A stretch of DNA of 64,000 bases from Zoroaster sp. YZ-2022 (taxonomy: Eukaryota > Echinodermata > Asteroidea > Forcipulatida > Zoroasteridae), in NCBI GenBank assembly GCA_029582265.1, contig CM055828.1, positions 17,123,430 through 17,187,429 of the forward strand. Reading direction: 5' to 3'. Shown here piece after piece: positions 32,309-43,674 of the stretch. The position numbers and the translations under genes are program-made. The notes under the pieces are model-generated. The model had not been told where the DNA came from. It saw nothing but the letters and a program-made list of their open reading frames with translations, and did not search any database. How positions within the stretch are numbered: the stretch's first letter is position 1; each line of letters opens with the position of its first letter.

Positions 32309-35300
32309 GTAAGAATTTCATTTTTTAAATTATTAATATGGTTTTATAAATTATAAAAATTATAGTGACATAAAACACAAGTTAATGAAAATGTCATGAA
32401 TCATAATTCCCTGTTTGACTATTTTTATGTAGAAAATTAATGTGTGTGTTCCTGTGATTCTCATGACAAAAAGGTTTTAACCCTCCTATTATCAGTGTAG
32501 TTCTTCACAAATTGGACCCATACTTCAAAATGTCTCAACTGGGACATATTGTGCTTTCTTATCTAATGATTAATGGCATAGCCCAAGGCTCTTCAGAGAG
32601 ATGAGGTAAACTGAAGCAGCCACCTGCTTTGTTTCATTGCAAGGCTAACTTGAAATAAACCAGTGCAGTAACTTGCGGTGTATTGTGTAAGGATCAGAAC
32701 AGTTTGGTTTTTGTCCCATACCCAGGGGCATTTTGGGGTATCCATGTACCATTCTTCTGTACAGTATGCAATATTTTGAGGCATGCACACAAAAAGCATT
32801 GTGTACTTAGCAGTTCTTTTTTTTGCAGCATTTTGGAGACTGCATGTATACAAGGGTTAATAAAGGAAATTTTGTCAACAAATTCCTTAGATATGTAAAA
32901 CATTTGATTATCTGCCACAAATGCATGAATGTCCCATTTGGACAAAATTATCTGTGGGCATTTCTGCTTAATTGCCAGTTTGAAACAAAAACACTAACTT
33001 ACATGTACAATAGTATAAAAAAAAAACATAAATTTGGGGGATTTATCAAACTATATGTAAAAAGATCATCTGTGGAAAGAAATGGAAAATCAGTATGTAA
33101 CAAGTAATTATGATTGACCAGTAAATCTTTTCTTGTGAAAGGGAAGGTACAACATTTCATAATCAACTTGTAAAGTTTCAGTGCGATGTCGAGTCTAATT
33201 CATAAGAAAAGGGGGACAAATCATCCACAATTTTTACAAAAAACACTTTTAAGATGCATCTTAGCACCATGGAGTACATCTTGTACATACCGTGTCTGGT
33301 CAATTTCACCAAAGTAGTCTCCCATCTTAGCTGCTTACCGTGTACATGTTAGCCTCTTGATTAATAATTACATGTACAATCGGTCAGTGGCCATTCATTT
33401 TCCATGACCACCCCTTACCTCCTCACCCCCTTCCCCCACACTCTCCTTCCAAACTGAGTGAACCAAACTTGATACGATGTTGTTCATTTCCTCCTGCAGT
33501 CCTACCTCACAAATCGGGAGACGTCTCGCTCAGATAGGAGACCAAATCAACTCACAGTACGAGTGTGAATTCAGGGAGATGATCACGCACTTACGCATCA
33601 CACCCGCCACGGCATACGAAGCATTCGCTGGAGTTGCCAGAAGGTAAAATTTACACGTAACCTGGATTTGTATCCTCAAAACCTCTCGCCTTAGTCTCGG
33701 TATTGAGTCATGTAGGTCGAGTCTAGCGTCATTCAGGTCGGTTGCAAAAAACACTTTTTGTAACATTTATCAATTGTTGAGACTTTCAATCAGTTTTACA
33801 GAGATTAATTAAGTTTAAACAAGAATCCTGGTTTTAAAAACTTAACAGTAATTCATATCATTGCAAAGTTTATGTCCAGTTTTTAACCAGTTCGCGTCGG
33901 GAATAAAAAAGTTTTTCTGGGCCCCTGCGGCGGGTTTCTTTTTCCCACACACACGTTAATGGAAGCTTCACAGCGGGTGGCCGGCACTTCCGAGCATGTC
34001 ACTGTACACGCGTGGCTCAACCGAGCATGCATACAAATATTCCGGAGTTTCCTATGGCGTGTTTAGACGCTCTCCGATCCGTAGTGCATAAAATCAATTG
34101 CATGTATACACGGCCTCCGACGCGAACTGGTTAAATCCCATTGTGAGGAATTTTTCATTGTGACTCGAGTTTGAATCACTAGACTCTAGTCTGTATTGAG
34201 ACCTAGACTGAGTCAAACGCCATACAAGTCGGCTATTAAAATAGATCAGTATTTATTTCTCAAATCCTCTGTTGACAAACCCTTAGCTCTACTCATGAAT
34301 GATAAAACTGGAGATGCTTGGCACCCAGTGTTTAAAGCAAGGATTGGGAAACAGGGTGTCTAAAAGTTTATCTTAGCATACTTGTACATGTACATTACAA
34401 ATAAAACGGGTATCCATTTACAGAATAGGGTGTCAAAATTTGTTAACCTTTGAAAAACAAGGTGTCTAAAAGTTTACCTTAACCCATATCCGCCTAACCA
34501 TGTAAACACACAAAAGACTGTATGTGCCTAAGCCCCCGCACATAGATACATTGTTTTTGCACACAATCAGAAAGATTCCTTATTTAGAGAATATTACAAT
34601 CACTGACACAGACACATTATATACTGATGGAAAGAGGAGAACATGCACTTTATTATGATGTCAGACTTGTCTAATTTCATATCTATAATCATGAAATACA
34701 GTCATCGGAAAAACGTAGTAAATTGGAATTGGACAAAAACACGGTACGGAAAATCACGAAGGTCGGCGTTTGTAGCGTTTTACATATCTACGGGTTATCA
34801 CGTAGATCGGCGGATATGGGTTAACGTACTTGTACATGTACATTACAAATAATACGGGTATCCATTTACAGAATAGGGTGTCCAAATTTGTTAATATTTG
34901 AAAAACGGGGTGTCTAAATCTTTATCATACCATACTTGTACATGTACAATACAAATAAAACGGGTATCCATTTACAGAATAGGGTGTCCAAATTTGTTAA
35001 TATTTGAAAAACGGGGTGTCTAAATCTTTATCATACCATACTTGTACACGTACAATACAAATAAAATGGGTATCCGTTTACAGAATAGGGTGTCAAAATT
35101 TGTTAATCTTTGAAAAACAGGGTGTCTAAAAGTTTACCTTAACGTACTTGTACATGCACATTACAAATAAAACGGGTATCCGTTTACAGAATAGGGTGTC
35201 CAAATTTGTTAGTCTTTGAAAAACAAGGTGTCTAAAAGTTTACCTTAACGTACTTGTACATGTACATTACAAATAAAATGGGTATCCGTTTACAGAATAG

Positions 35301-37323
35301 GGTGTCCAAATTTGTTAATCTTTGAAAAACAGGGTGTCTAAAAGTTTACCTTAACCCATATCCGCCTAACCATGTAAACACACAAAAGACTGTATGTGCC
35401 TAAGCCCCCGCACATAGATACATTGTTTTTGCACACAATCAGAAAGATTCCTTATTTAGAGAATATTACAATCACTGACACAGACACATTATATACTGAT
35501 GGAAAGAGGAGAACATGCACTTTATTATGATGTCAGACTTGTCTAATTTCATATCTATAATCATGAAATACAGTCATCGGAAAAACGTAGTAAATTGGAA
35601 TTGGACAAAAACACGGTACGGAAAATCACGAAGGTCGGCGTTTGTAGCGTTTTACATATCTACGGGTTATCACGTAGATCGGCGGATATGGGTTAACGTA
35701 CTTGTTCATGTACATTACAAATAATACGGGTATCCGTTTACAGAATAGGGTGTCCAAATTTGTTAATCTTTGAAAAACAAGGTGTCTAAATCTTTATCAT
35801 ACCATACTTGTACATGTACAATACAAATAAAACGGGTATCCATTTACAGAATAGGGTGTCCAAATTTGTTAATCTTTGAAAAACAGGGTGTCTAAAAGTT
35901 TACCTTAACGTACTTGTACATGCACATTACAAATAATACGGGTATCCATTTACAGAATAGGGTGTCCAAATTTGTTAATCTTTGAAAAACAAGGTGTCTA
36001 AATCTTTATCATACCATACTTGTACATGTACAATACAAATAAAACGGGTATCCATTTACAGAATAGGGTGTCCAAATTTGTTAATCTTTGAAAAACGGGG
36101 TGTCTAAATCTTTATCATACCATACTTGTACACGTACAATACAAATAAAATGGGTATCCATTTACAGAATAGGGTGTCCAAATTTGTTGCTGTTTATATT
36201 TTATTTGTTGATGAAGCAATCTAACGTATATGCATTTTCTGGTGTTTTTTTTGTTTTTGAATAGATTGTTCACCCAGGGCATTAACTGGGGCCGAATTGC
36301 TGCACTGCTATCGTTTGGCTACCAGGTTGGGATCAGCATCAAAGCAGGCATTGGGGAGTTCTTCAGTAAAATCATTAGCAGCATTGTCAGATTTATCGTT
36401 ACTGAAAGGATTGCTCAGTGGATATCAGAACAGGGTGGATGGGTAAGGAACTCTCAGTTTTGGGGGCGTCATGATCATGGCATACGTGCTTGACACTCGG
36501 TTGTTCCAGACCAAAAAAAAACGGTGCACGGACTTGATGCGATTTGGTTTCAGCGAAGATGGGCACAAATACATGCACTGGATGCATTGTTTCTTGTGCG
36601 TCAGTCTGTGGAATGCAATGTCATGAATCTAGCCCAAATCCATTGTTATTGGAGTACAGTGCCATGTAGTAGGTTATTACATGTATGTCATAAGACTTCT
36701 GTTAATATTAGTCTCAGAACAATATGCAAAATACAAAGAAATATTCCCATCATATTTTCTGAGCAGTTGAGTGTGTCTTTACTTTTTAAAAAGTAGCCAC
36801 CATCCTCAGCGCTGTATCCCGTTATCTGGTTCCATGTTCACCAATTAAATATTACCATGTAAATATCGCAGCTTTAAAAGCACCAGTCACTTTTTGACAA
36901 CAGCCGCATTTGGATTCCCATCTAAATGAGCAAGATGGCTAGCGCACGAGAAAGGTCTTTTGAAGTGAGCAACCACATAGTCGATGACTGTCTATTTTGG
37001 ACAAGAATCTCACTTTAATTCCCATAGACCTGTGTTATTTAGAAAAAGAAAAAAAAATGGCCACAGTTATGGTCACAGTCCACTGAAGTCTAATAGACTT
37101 GCGGTATTGAAGTCCAAAATGGCCGCTGCGTGGTAATCATCTTTGACTGAGCTTTCGTTTTATCAACTTTTTTTACCCTGTATTTTTTGCTCTCTCTCTC
37201 TCTCTTTTGCAGAGATCAGCCCTCACTTACCAGCTGGAGACCTCGGAAAGTTTTAGACTCTTTCTTGTCTTCAGTGTCTTAGCAATTACCACGGTGGGCC
37301 TGTTCTACTGGCTACGAAAATGA
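31966..37323 (+). CDS. BAK1: BAK-type pro-apoptotic BCL-2 family protein (four recognised coding exons)
   Basis: The joined exons (31966-32308, 33500-33643, 36265-36442, 37213-37323) keep one frame across three GT-AG introns. From ATG 32025 they give 238 codons before TGA, close to vertebrate BAK (about 211 aa). In order: a Ser/Thr-rich N-terminus; an alpha1/BH4-like helix (DEENVAEQTESIVRNYMYQR); BH3 with the L-x-x-x-G-D core (IGRRLAQIGDQINSQYE); BH1 (NWGRIAALLSFGYQ); BH2 ending QWISEQGGW; and a hydrophobic C-terminal anchor flanked by an Arg-Lys end (YWLRK). BAK proteins sit in the outer mitochondrial membrane and oligomerise to release cytochrome c when triggered by BH3-only proteins. Segment similarity in alpha1, BH3 and BH1/BH2 favours BAK over BAX, BOK or an anti-apoptotic member. 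The true start could be in an unseen upstream exon. Confidence 0.88.
32481..32856 (+). mobile_element. TTAA MITE, CCCTCCTATTATCAG ends, family C (copy 1), in BAK intron
   Basis: TTAA at 32477-32480 and 32857-32860 flanks ends CCCTCCTATTATCAG and ATACAAGGG. The interior is shared with 55489-55882, including CTTCAGAGAGATGAGGTAAAC and CCAGTGCAGTAACTTG blocks. The right end has diverged from GGAGGG. Confidence 0.7.
33500..33643 (+). CDS. BAK1: BAK exon b: BH3 domain
   Basis: Acceptor TTTCCTCCTGCAG (AG 33498-33499), donor AGAAG followed by GTAAAA (GT 33644-33645). The exon encodes the BH3 helix and the following EFREMITHLRITPATAYEAF segment, similar in order to the BAK alpha2-alpha4 region. Its final AG joins the first A of the next exon to give Arg. 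Confidence 0.9.
33887..34130. mobile_element. TTAA MITE, CCAGTTCGCGTCGG ends (copy 1), in BAK intron
   Basis: TTAA at 33883-33886 and 34131-34134. Ends CCAGTTCGCGTCGG and complement are perfect over 14 bp. The interior has CCGAGCATG and GTGTTTAGACGCTCTCCGATC blocks shared with 51774-52027 in the opposite orientation. It is locally CG-rich compared with its surroundings. Confidence 0.8.
34483..34820. mobile_element. TTAA MITE, CCCATATCCGCC ends (copy 1)
   Basis: TTAA at 34479-34482 and 34821-34824. Ends CCCATATCCGCC and GGCGGATATGGG are perfect inverses. The insertion site is the ACCTTAACGTAC join seen uninterrupted in other satellite units (for example near 35140 and 35246). The 69-codon open frame at 34643-34852 runs out of the element and is not a gene. 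Confidence 0.85.
35355..35692. mobile_element. TTAA MITE, CCCATATCCGCC ends (copy 2)
   Basis: Same 338-bp element 872 bp downstream, TTAA at 35351-35354 and 35693-35696. Interior is essentially identical to copy 1, so it arose by segmental duplication rather than a second insertion. Confidence 0.85.
36265..36442 (+). CDS. BAK1: BAK exon c: BH1 and BH2
   Basis: Acceptor TTTTTGAATAG (AG 36263-36264), donor GGATGG followed by GTAAGG (GT 36443-36444). Encodes LFTQGINWGRIAALLSFGYQ, the central hydrophobic hairpin (GEFFSKIISSIVRFIV) and the BH2 end WISEQGGW. Conserved NWGR and the Trp pair at BH2 are present. The exon ends in phase 0. Confidence 0.95.
36443..37212. other. Last BAK intron
   Basis: Phase-0 intron with GTAAGG donor and a (CT)n polypyrimidine tract before TTTTGCAG. 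No repeat element boundaries were recognised. Confidence 0.8.
37213..37323 (+). CDS. BAK1: BAK exon d: C-terminal membrane anchor
   Basis: Starts after (CT)n-TTTTGCAG. Encodes RSALTYQLETSESFRLF, then a run of about 17 hydrophobic residues and a short basic tail, YWLRK, before TGA at 37321-37323. This layout is a tail anchor of the type that targets BAK to the outer mitochondrial membrane. Confidence 0.92.
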   Translation, partial: RSALTYQLETSESFRLFLVFSVLAITTVGLFYWLRK

Positions 37324-38137
37324 AGAACTCAAAAGTCTTTCTAAGAATACAAGGAAATGTATTTATAAATACGATGAAGTACTATTAGGGATATCCAAGG
37401 AACCCGGGGCACTGGTGGATATGTACAAGGGTGAGACTTTGGGTTGCGACGATGAGTAACATTTGAATTGGACCGTGCAAGGGTGTACCAGAGAATCCTG
37501 TTGCTAAATGGGTTTCGGTGATGGTCGGCAATACGACAGTGGGTGTACTCAGTACTAATGTGCCAGCTTTGTGAACGAACCATCAGCGTTGACTCCTAAA
37601 CTAGTATGTGGGCGTCCCTACCAGCTTGTGGACTTGACGCAATGGCAAAACAAGCGGACGTGTTTCACACGCACCGTTTTTACAGTGTGACTATGCTGAA
37701 GTAAATATCTCCAAAGTACACTAATCCAAACTCCAAAGCTAGGGAATTTGTCAAGGATGTGGCTGCCGTGTAAGTTAAGAAAATCCAAGATAGTTCAAGT
37801 CTTGTAGAAAGTGAGTTGTCAGTCAAGCTACATGTATGTGTGGTTTCCCCTTCTGTCTACATGAAATGTTGTAGCCCCAGCTGTTTAGTCTGGTTCTTCC
37901 GGGCTCTGCCATTAAGCTGCATTGTACATGTATATCTCCATACACTATATGTGTCGCCAACCTCGTCCACACGGTTTTTAGCTTGTTCTCACCACTAGGC
38001 CCTGGTGATTGGTTGTTGGAGATCTAGTTTCCTCCGACCAGTATTCACTGCTGCACATACACAGTCTGTAACATCACCCAGGGTGAAAGGACCGTGAGGT
38101 CTGTCACCATGGGGACGAGGTTGTGTGCATCTCTGTT
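37324..38137 (+). other. Probable BAK 3' UTR and downstream flank
   Basis: No coding sequence. It is less AT-rich than typical intergenic sequence here, consistent with transcript sequence. No clear AATAAA was placed; an AATAAA lies much further down at about 41010. The UTR end is not defined. Confidence 0.4.
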
Positions 38138-38327
38138 ATAGACCTTATGCATATGATGTCCCAAAACTGAATATCGCCCTCATTCAGAGGCTAGAGAAGG
38201 TCACTCATTGGTTCATGTATGTGCATATACGCACGCACAGCGCGCATGCATGACCCAATGAGTGACCTTCTCTAGCCTCTGATAGAGGGCGACCTTCCGT
38301 TTGCGACGTCATATGCATAAGGTCTAT
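38138..38327. mobile_element. 190-bp foldback MITE
   Basis: Ends ATAGACCTTATGCATATGA and TCATATGCATAAGGTCTAT are inverse. A second inverted block (CAGAGGCTAGAGAAGGTCAC with GTGACCTTCTCTAGCCTCTG) and CATTGG/CCAATG follow, so almost the whole element folds into one hairpin around a GCGCGCATGCATG loop region. Target duplication unclear. Confidence 0.75.
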
Positions 38328-39085
38328 TGATAGGTACAGAAATCAAACAAATTCCAGAAACCTTGTAGTTGCTATTTTGTATGTTGTAATTACAGACAAA
38401 TTTTATGTACAGAACCCTAATGACAATATTTGTGTATAGTTTAGAGGGTAAGAAACCTAGCAAAAAAAACAACGCTATCACACTGACTGATTTATTTTAA
38501 TACCAATAGAAAATAGTGCTCTGTTGTTGTTTCGTGCAGGTGCCCTCTGCAGTATTATTGTGTGTTCTTTGGTGCCAAATGTCGTACATGTATTTTTATT
38601 GGGTGTTAATTTCATCTCCAATTTTACTGATCTTTAAAGTCATATTATTTTATTTAAGTTTTACATGGATATGCTAAAAGATGGATTGAATCACCTGATC
38701 GCTTTTACGATTTCACTGGTGATTCCAAGCGATTTTTCTTTTAAATCTGAAAATTCCCTTTTTTTTTCTCCCCCTTATAGAAGGGCAAACAAACAGATCT
38801 TTATCGCACTGTGGCCATTTTTTGTCTGATTCCCTGCATACACAGTGACAATGACAGTTCTAATTCTCGTTTCATAAAAAGGTGCCAGACTGTTTTCCCT
38901 TCCAGCCTCGATTTGGTTACATTGATTTGAATGGAAGAAACACAAAATGGCTGCAACCATGATAAAGGTCTATATATGTACTTTAAAATGACAAATTTCA
39001 CCAAATGATTTTCCGAGGCAAGTAATTCATGTTATTTCATTTCCATCTATTTGTTTGCTTCCCTTCAGGAAAATGTATATCTATT

Positions 39086-39504
39086 TAAGCTTGGGCGATA
39101 ACACGATTAATATCGAATATCGAATATCGATACCTTTTTATTCGATTATGATATCGAGAAGCTTCTTAAGTTATCGAGATATCGGCAAATCGTGATTAAA
39201 AAAATATATCGCGATTAAAAAAATCGCCATTGTGAGTCAAGTCAGAAATTCCATTGAAACAAAATTATGACAGTCTTTTCAGCTTTTGAAAGTGAGAAAC
39301 AAAAGCGAACTACTTCAGAAGTACATACACGCTATGCAAATGAATTTGTGATTTATTGTGATTCTTGTAGAGGGGTGCATACCTGTGGTTATCGGCTCTA
39401 AAGCAATCATGCATGAAAAAAAAAAAATCGCGATACTATCAAAAATCGCGATATATGTTTGCCGATATATCGTGGATGAAAAAAATCGATATCGCCCAAG
39501 CTTA
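39086..39504. mobile_element. hAT MITE, TAAGCTTGGGCGATA ends (copy 2) with exact 8-bp duplication
   Basis: TATCTATT flanks both ends (39078-39085 and 39505-39512). Ends TAAGCTTGGGCGATA and TATCGCCCAAGCTTA are inverse. It is homologous throughout to 4527-4932, including the GAGGGGTGCATACCTGTGG segment and ATCGCGAT words. Confidence 0.88.
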
Positions 39505-39686
39505 TATCTATTTTCAGATGATAAACAAATTTGCCATGAAGCACTGATGAATTAGTAAGAAAACATGAGGGTTGTTATCTTTTAAGCTCAAGAGTGTTAA
39601 AATCTGTGCTCATTTGTCCATTGGCACAAAGTGTAAACAACGTAGATGTATTATCAGACCATTAATGTACATGCACACTTACTGTA

Positions 39687-39770
39687 TGTATGCGCCTTGA
39701 GCACCACTTAGTTGGTGGATACGTGCGCTATATAAATCCACACATTATTATTATTATTATTATTATTCAC
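39687..39770 (+). mobile_element. SINE 3' tail fragment
   Basis: TGCGCCTTGAGCACCACTTA through GTGCGCTATATAAATCCACA and (ATT)n equals the last 80 bp of the full-length SINE. Head and body are absent, as in a 5'-truncated retrocopy. Confidence 0.8.
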
Positions 39771-41440
39771 ACACAGTAAAACCACATTTTAATCCCAGTA
39801 GAGATTGTTTTATTGCTTTGTTTCAATATGACATTATGTGACATTCTTTTCTTTTTTTGTTGTTGAAAAGTTTGTGTCGGGCTGCCACCGCACATCACTC
39901 AGTTAGAACAATTTTCTCACAGATGTCTTGACATCAGTCAATTTTCGACGGTGTCTTTCTCGTTTAAGAACTCAGATTTTCCTTTTGCTTTAAATATGCC
40001 ATTACTTCATTTATACCCCTTGTTTTTAAATGATTGTTGACATACGAAGCTGGTATTGTATATTGTGATTAAAGTAATACGTGTGTGATTATTACTATAA
40101 AAGCATTTAAGTTAACATGTAAGCACTGCACCGAATTGTGTAAGAATTTCAAATTTATAAGTATTTGTGGAAGTCTTCACTTGTAAACAGAATATCTATA
40201 ATAATTTTTGAGCTAAATCTAACTGATATTGATAAAATGATACACAAATTGTACCTTGTTGGTGAAAAACACTGATGTCCACGATAAAGCCCCCCCACCC
40301 AAAAAAAGAAAAATTAATAAAAATTTGGTTTAGACTCACGTAGGATTCCTGATACAGGTGTTTTGGTAATTTTGACTTTCAAATGGTTAGTAGTGCTGTA
40401 ATATCATTGGTAATCCTGGCACAATCTGACCAATGGAATCCATTGAGTTGTACAGCCAGAGCCTATATCCTAATTAGTAATAGAATATTGGCGATGGCCA
40501 GTCTATCCATTATGCAGCTATTCATATTTAACTCTGGGCTGCAAGTGGTCGGTTAATTGTTTATTATCTTAACGCTTTAAACCGTAATGTGAATCAGTGG
40601 CTTTTGAAATTGAAATTTTCTTTCATGAAAGATTGACAGATTTTGTTGTCTGCATGTCTTATTTAAAACGAAGATGCTGCTTTTTGTACTGAGATTTGAG
40701 ACAAGTGATTGTCCACTGGAGTATTTAACGTGTGTGAAGTTCTGTTAGGTCAACCACTGTCAACTTGTTTTTCATTGGTTTGTCTTTTATTGTGCTGGTG
40801 CATTCTGTATATTCTGTATATAAATATTGACACAATGAGTACTGTGTTATAATGCATCAGATGCCTTGCATATTGTACTGATAACCTGACTGACTTGAAT
40901 GAAGTATACAAATAATGATTCATGAATGGTGCGAGGTGGAAGATAGGATAATTTGATTACTTTTGGTGTAAGACTGTAAACTGTTCTTTAAGATATACAA
41001 TTAATTATTAATAAATTTGATAATGTACAGATGTACATATTGTGTGAACATTGGTGAGTCATTAATTTAAAAGCACTGATATCTTGACTCGTGTTCATTG
41101 AAGCAGCCATGGCCTGTTATGTGCCAAGGAGAAAGCTACGTGTATCCGCCCTTAAATAATTATGTACTCTGTCCTTTTATGTACACATTCAGCTGGAAGA
41201 GTACAGACAAAAACTGATTCTTATGGTGGCTAAGAGAGGCCTCACAAATCGGGCAAACGTTCATACCCCCATGTGAAAAAGTTATTTAAAACACAGCACA
41301 GCAGAATTCCAATCGATCCAGCAATTTTGGCTGCAATTGGACATTGTTTCATAGCAAATTAAAAAAAATTAAATAAAAAAAAATTAAAATGCCAATGTGC
41401 GGGTCTGAAACGACGCGCACGGAGACCAGAAACCAGAGAC
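39771..41440. other. No gene recognised
   Basis: AT-rich. It could include the end of a long BAK 3' UTR, with an AATAAA at about 41010. No element boundaries found. Confidence 0.4.
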
Positions 41441-41444
41441 TTTT

Positions 41445-41961
41445 TTTGCAGGCCTAATCAAGCTTCACTTTATACAACATTTTACAATACATTTTTTTTT
41501 TTTAAACAGTAGGTATACAATTACAGCCTATCACCTATTGGTCATGAGGCATTATCATTGGTTTCATTGACGCTAACAGTCTCAATTGTGTAAATTCGTG
41601 CTCAAATAGATGATATTTGCAACTATTTTGACACACCAGATATGTTCCTTACATGTTGAACTATCAAAGCGGCCAAAAATAATGGTGATTTTACTTGTTA
41701 CATTGTAAAATGTAATAAAATAAAAAAATAAAAATAAAATATATTTCGTGACATCAGCCCGAAAAAATTACACGACGATACGATCGGCAGTTTGGAGATG
41801 TCAACAAGGGCGGCCATCTTGAATTTATGAAACCGGAGTTTTTTTGCAGGCCTAATCAAGCTTCACTTTATACTTGACAACATTTTACAATAAAAAAATA
41901 TTAAAAAAAAAAGTAGGCATACAATTACCTATCACCTATTGGTCATGAGGCATTATCATAT
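41445..41961 (+). repeat. Direct repeat pair and copied block, unresolved element
   Basis: A segment beginning TTTTTGCAGGCCTAATCAAG and ending TGGTCATGAGGCATTATCAT occurs at about 41445-41557 and 41833-41961. Between them, 41560-41843 (CATTGACGCTAACAGTCTC to GCGGCCATCTTGAATTTATG) is repeated at 43421-43674. No terminal repeats or coding frame identified. Confidence 0.7.
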
Positions 41962-43420
41962 AACACAGGCGAGGAACCAAGCGTGGGGGTCGGGTCGCCC
42001 TTTGATGGCCCTGAGAAATGTTTGATTCTAGGACTCCCCTAGACACTCCCCCCTCTCTGATTCTAGGCGCTCTGTCTCTCTATCTGATGTGATCTGGGGA
42101 GCGCCACTTAACTTCTATGGTATTCTTGCTCAATAAGAATTTGTTTTGGTCTGGAAGGAAGAGAAAAGCGGCTTATTTTTAAAAGTTTGATTAAATTTTT
42201 TTTTTAAAGTTTGGGATGATGACATTTAATCATGAGATGGTGAGTATTCCCCCGAGTTTCGTTTATTACATGAAATAAAAGAACAGACAAATGGTGCGTA
42301 TGGGTATAATGTTTAGGTGTTAGATATATTTTATTTTGCGGGTAAATGTGGGGCACCCTCCAGTTCTTTTCAGAACTAATTACTACTCAATAGAGACTTT
42401 CACATGGTGTCACTGCAATTAGTCTTACTTATCCTCTTCACCATGCAAAGCTACAAGTTTTACCAATGCGAAATTCAATTGTGCTGGAGGCTTAAGTATT
42501 GCATACGTAAAAACAACATTCGTGCTCATACACATTTTATTATTTGAACGGAATAATAAATAATATGGGGTTGCCTACAATTCTTTTAATACTTTTTTTG
42601 ATTTATAATTTAAAAAAAAAATAAGGTGATAGCTGATAGTATTTTTTCTAAATGAAGTTTGCCCTTCATGAGGCAAAAGGGCCACTCACGAACAAGTGGG
42701 GGCTACAAATGAAAAACAAAGAGTGAAAAAATTCATAAAGAAGATTAATCATTTCTGAGGAAAACTCACCTATTTGAGATTTATTATTATTATTATTTTT
42801 ATGAAAGGGCGGATCTAGTTTCAGGACCAAATACTTTGTCCCCCTTTGTTAGAGCGCCCTCTTTTGGCAAACAATTTTAATTAATTTGGTCACATGACTG
42901 AACCAGGAAAATGTTCAAGATGGCGGATAATACTTGACATGTCAAGAGAAAGCTACGGAACTGTTCGAGAAATAAAGTGAGATTTATTCCTTTAAACTTC
43001 AGGTATTTTATGAATGTTTTTATTAAGCTCTGCATTTTTGCATTGATTTTATGTAAGTAAATTAGACAAATGGAATATGTTTCTCTTGCGGTTTTTGTGG
43101 TTTTCACAGTCACAGATAACCTACATTATTTTAGGGCCTACATAGGCATAAGTTAACGTTAGGCTTAGCAATGATCAACCGCAGTTACAGCCCACCATAC
43201 CGCCCACGCCCAGCCTGTAGGCCCCCTACTTTAGAAAAAAATGAGTAGCCCATTGCATTGGTAATGTAGACAGAGTCAAACCATAGAGCAAGGACCAGAT
43301 CTATGCTACCTATGGTTAAACAAAACCAAGACCAAGTTACACGCCCCCAATTTCCTTGCCCCACCACAACCAGTCAGTGACAGTGTGGCACGGACCTGAA
43401 TCCTTAGGCTTAGCCACACG
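41962..43420. other. No gene recognised; contains retroelement-like tail copy
   Basis: Contains the repeat at 42356-42464. Open frames at 42877-43488 (minus) have no recognisable domain. The region is moderately CG-containing at 43185-43400. Confidence 0.4.
42356..42464 (+). mobile_element. Retroelement 3'-region-like repeat (copy 2)
   Basis: Near-identical to 29813-29920, but starts exactly at CCTCCAGTTC and so lacks the hammerhead-like segment present upstream of copy 1. A 5'-truncated retrocopy would look like this. Confidence 0.6.
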
Positions 43421-43674
43421 TTGGTTCCATTGACGCCAACAGTCTCGATTGTGTAAATTCTTAGTGCTCTAATTGATGATATTTGCAACTATTTTGACAC
43501 ACCAGATATGTTCCTTATAATGTTACATGTTGAACTATCAAAGTGGCCCAAAAAATGGTGATTTTACTTGTTACATTTATATTTCGTGACATCAGCCCGA
43601 AAATATTACACAACGATACGATCGGCAGTTTGGAGATTTCAACGAGGGCGGCCATCTTGAATTTATGAAAAAAG
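43421..43674 (+). repeat. Second copy of the 41560-41843 block
   Basis: Shares CAACAGTCTCGATTGTG, ACCAGATATGTTCCTTA, GACATCAGCCCGAAA and GCGGCCATCTTGAATTTATG in the same order. The middle A-rich run of the first copy is missing here. Confidence 0.75.

Larger units (their letters stand above)
34395..36190 (+). repeat. About 105-bp satellite with an 872-bp higher-order duplication, in BAK intron
   Basis: Units contain GGGTATCCATTTACAGAATA, GGGTGTCCAAATTTGTTAA, GAAAAACAAGGTGTCTAAA and ACTTGTACATGTACA words; starts occur near 34408, 34856, 34963, 35070, 35175, 35279, 35728, 35835, 35939, 36046 and 36151. Two units are interrupted by an identical 338-bp MITE, and positions 872 apart match across the interrupted part, so the MITE was copied with the satellite. 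It fills most of the 2.6-kb intron before the BH1 exon. Confidence 0.92.

Noticed and set aside
34643..35724. Two identical 69-codon open frames as a duplicated gene pair
   Set aside because: They lie in the co-duplicated TTAA MITE and run into the satellite; the duplication explains the identity.
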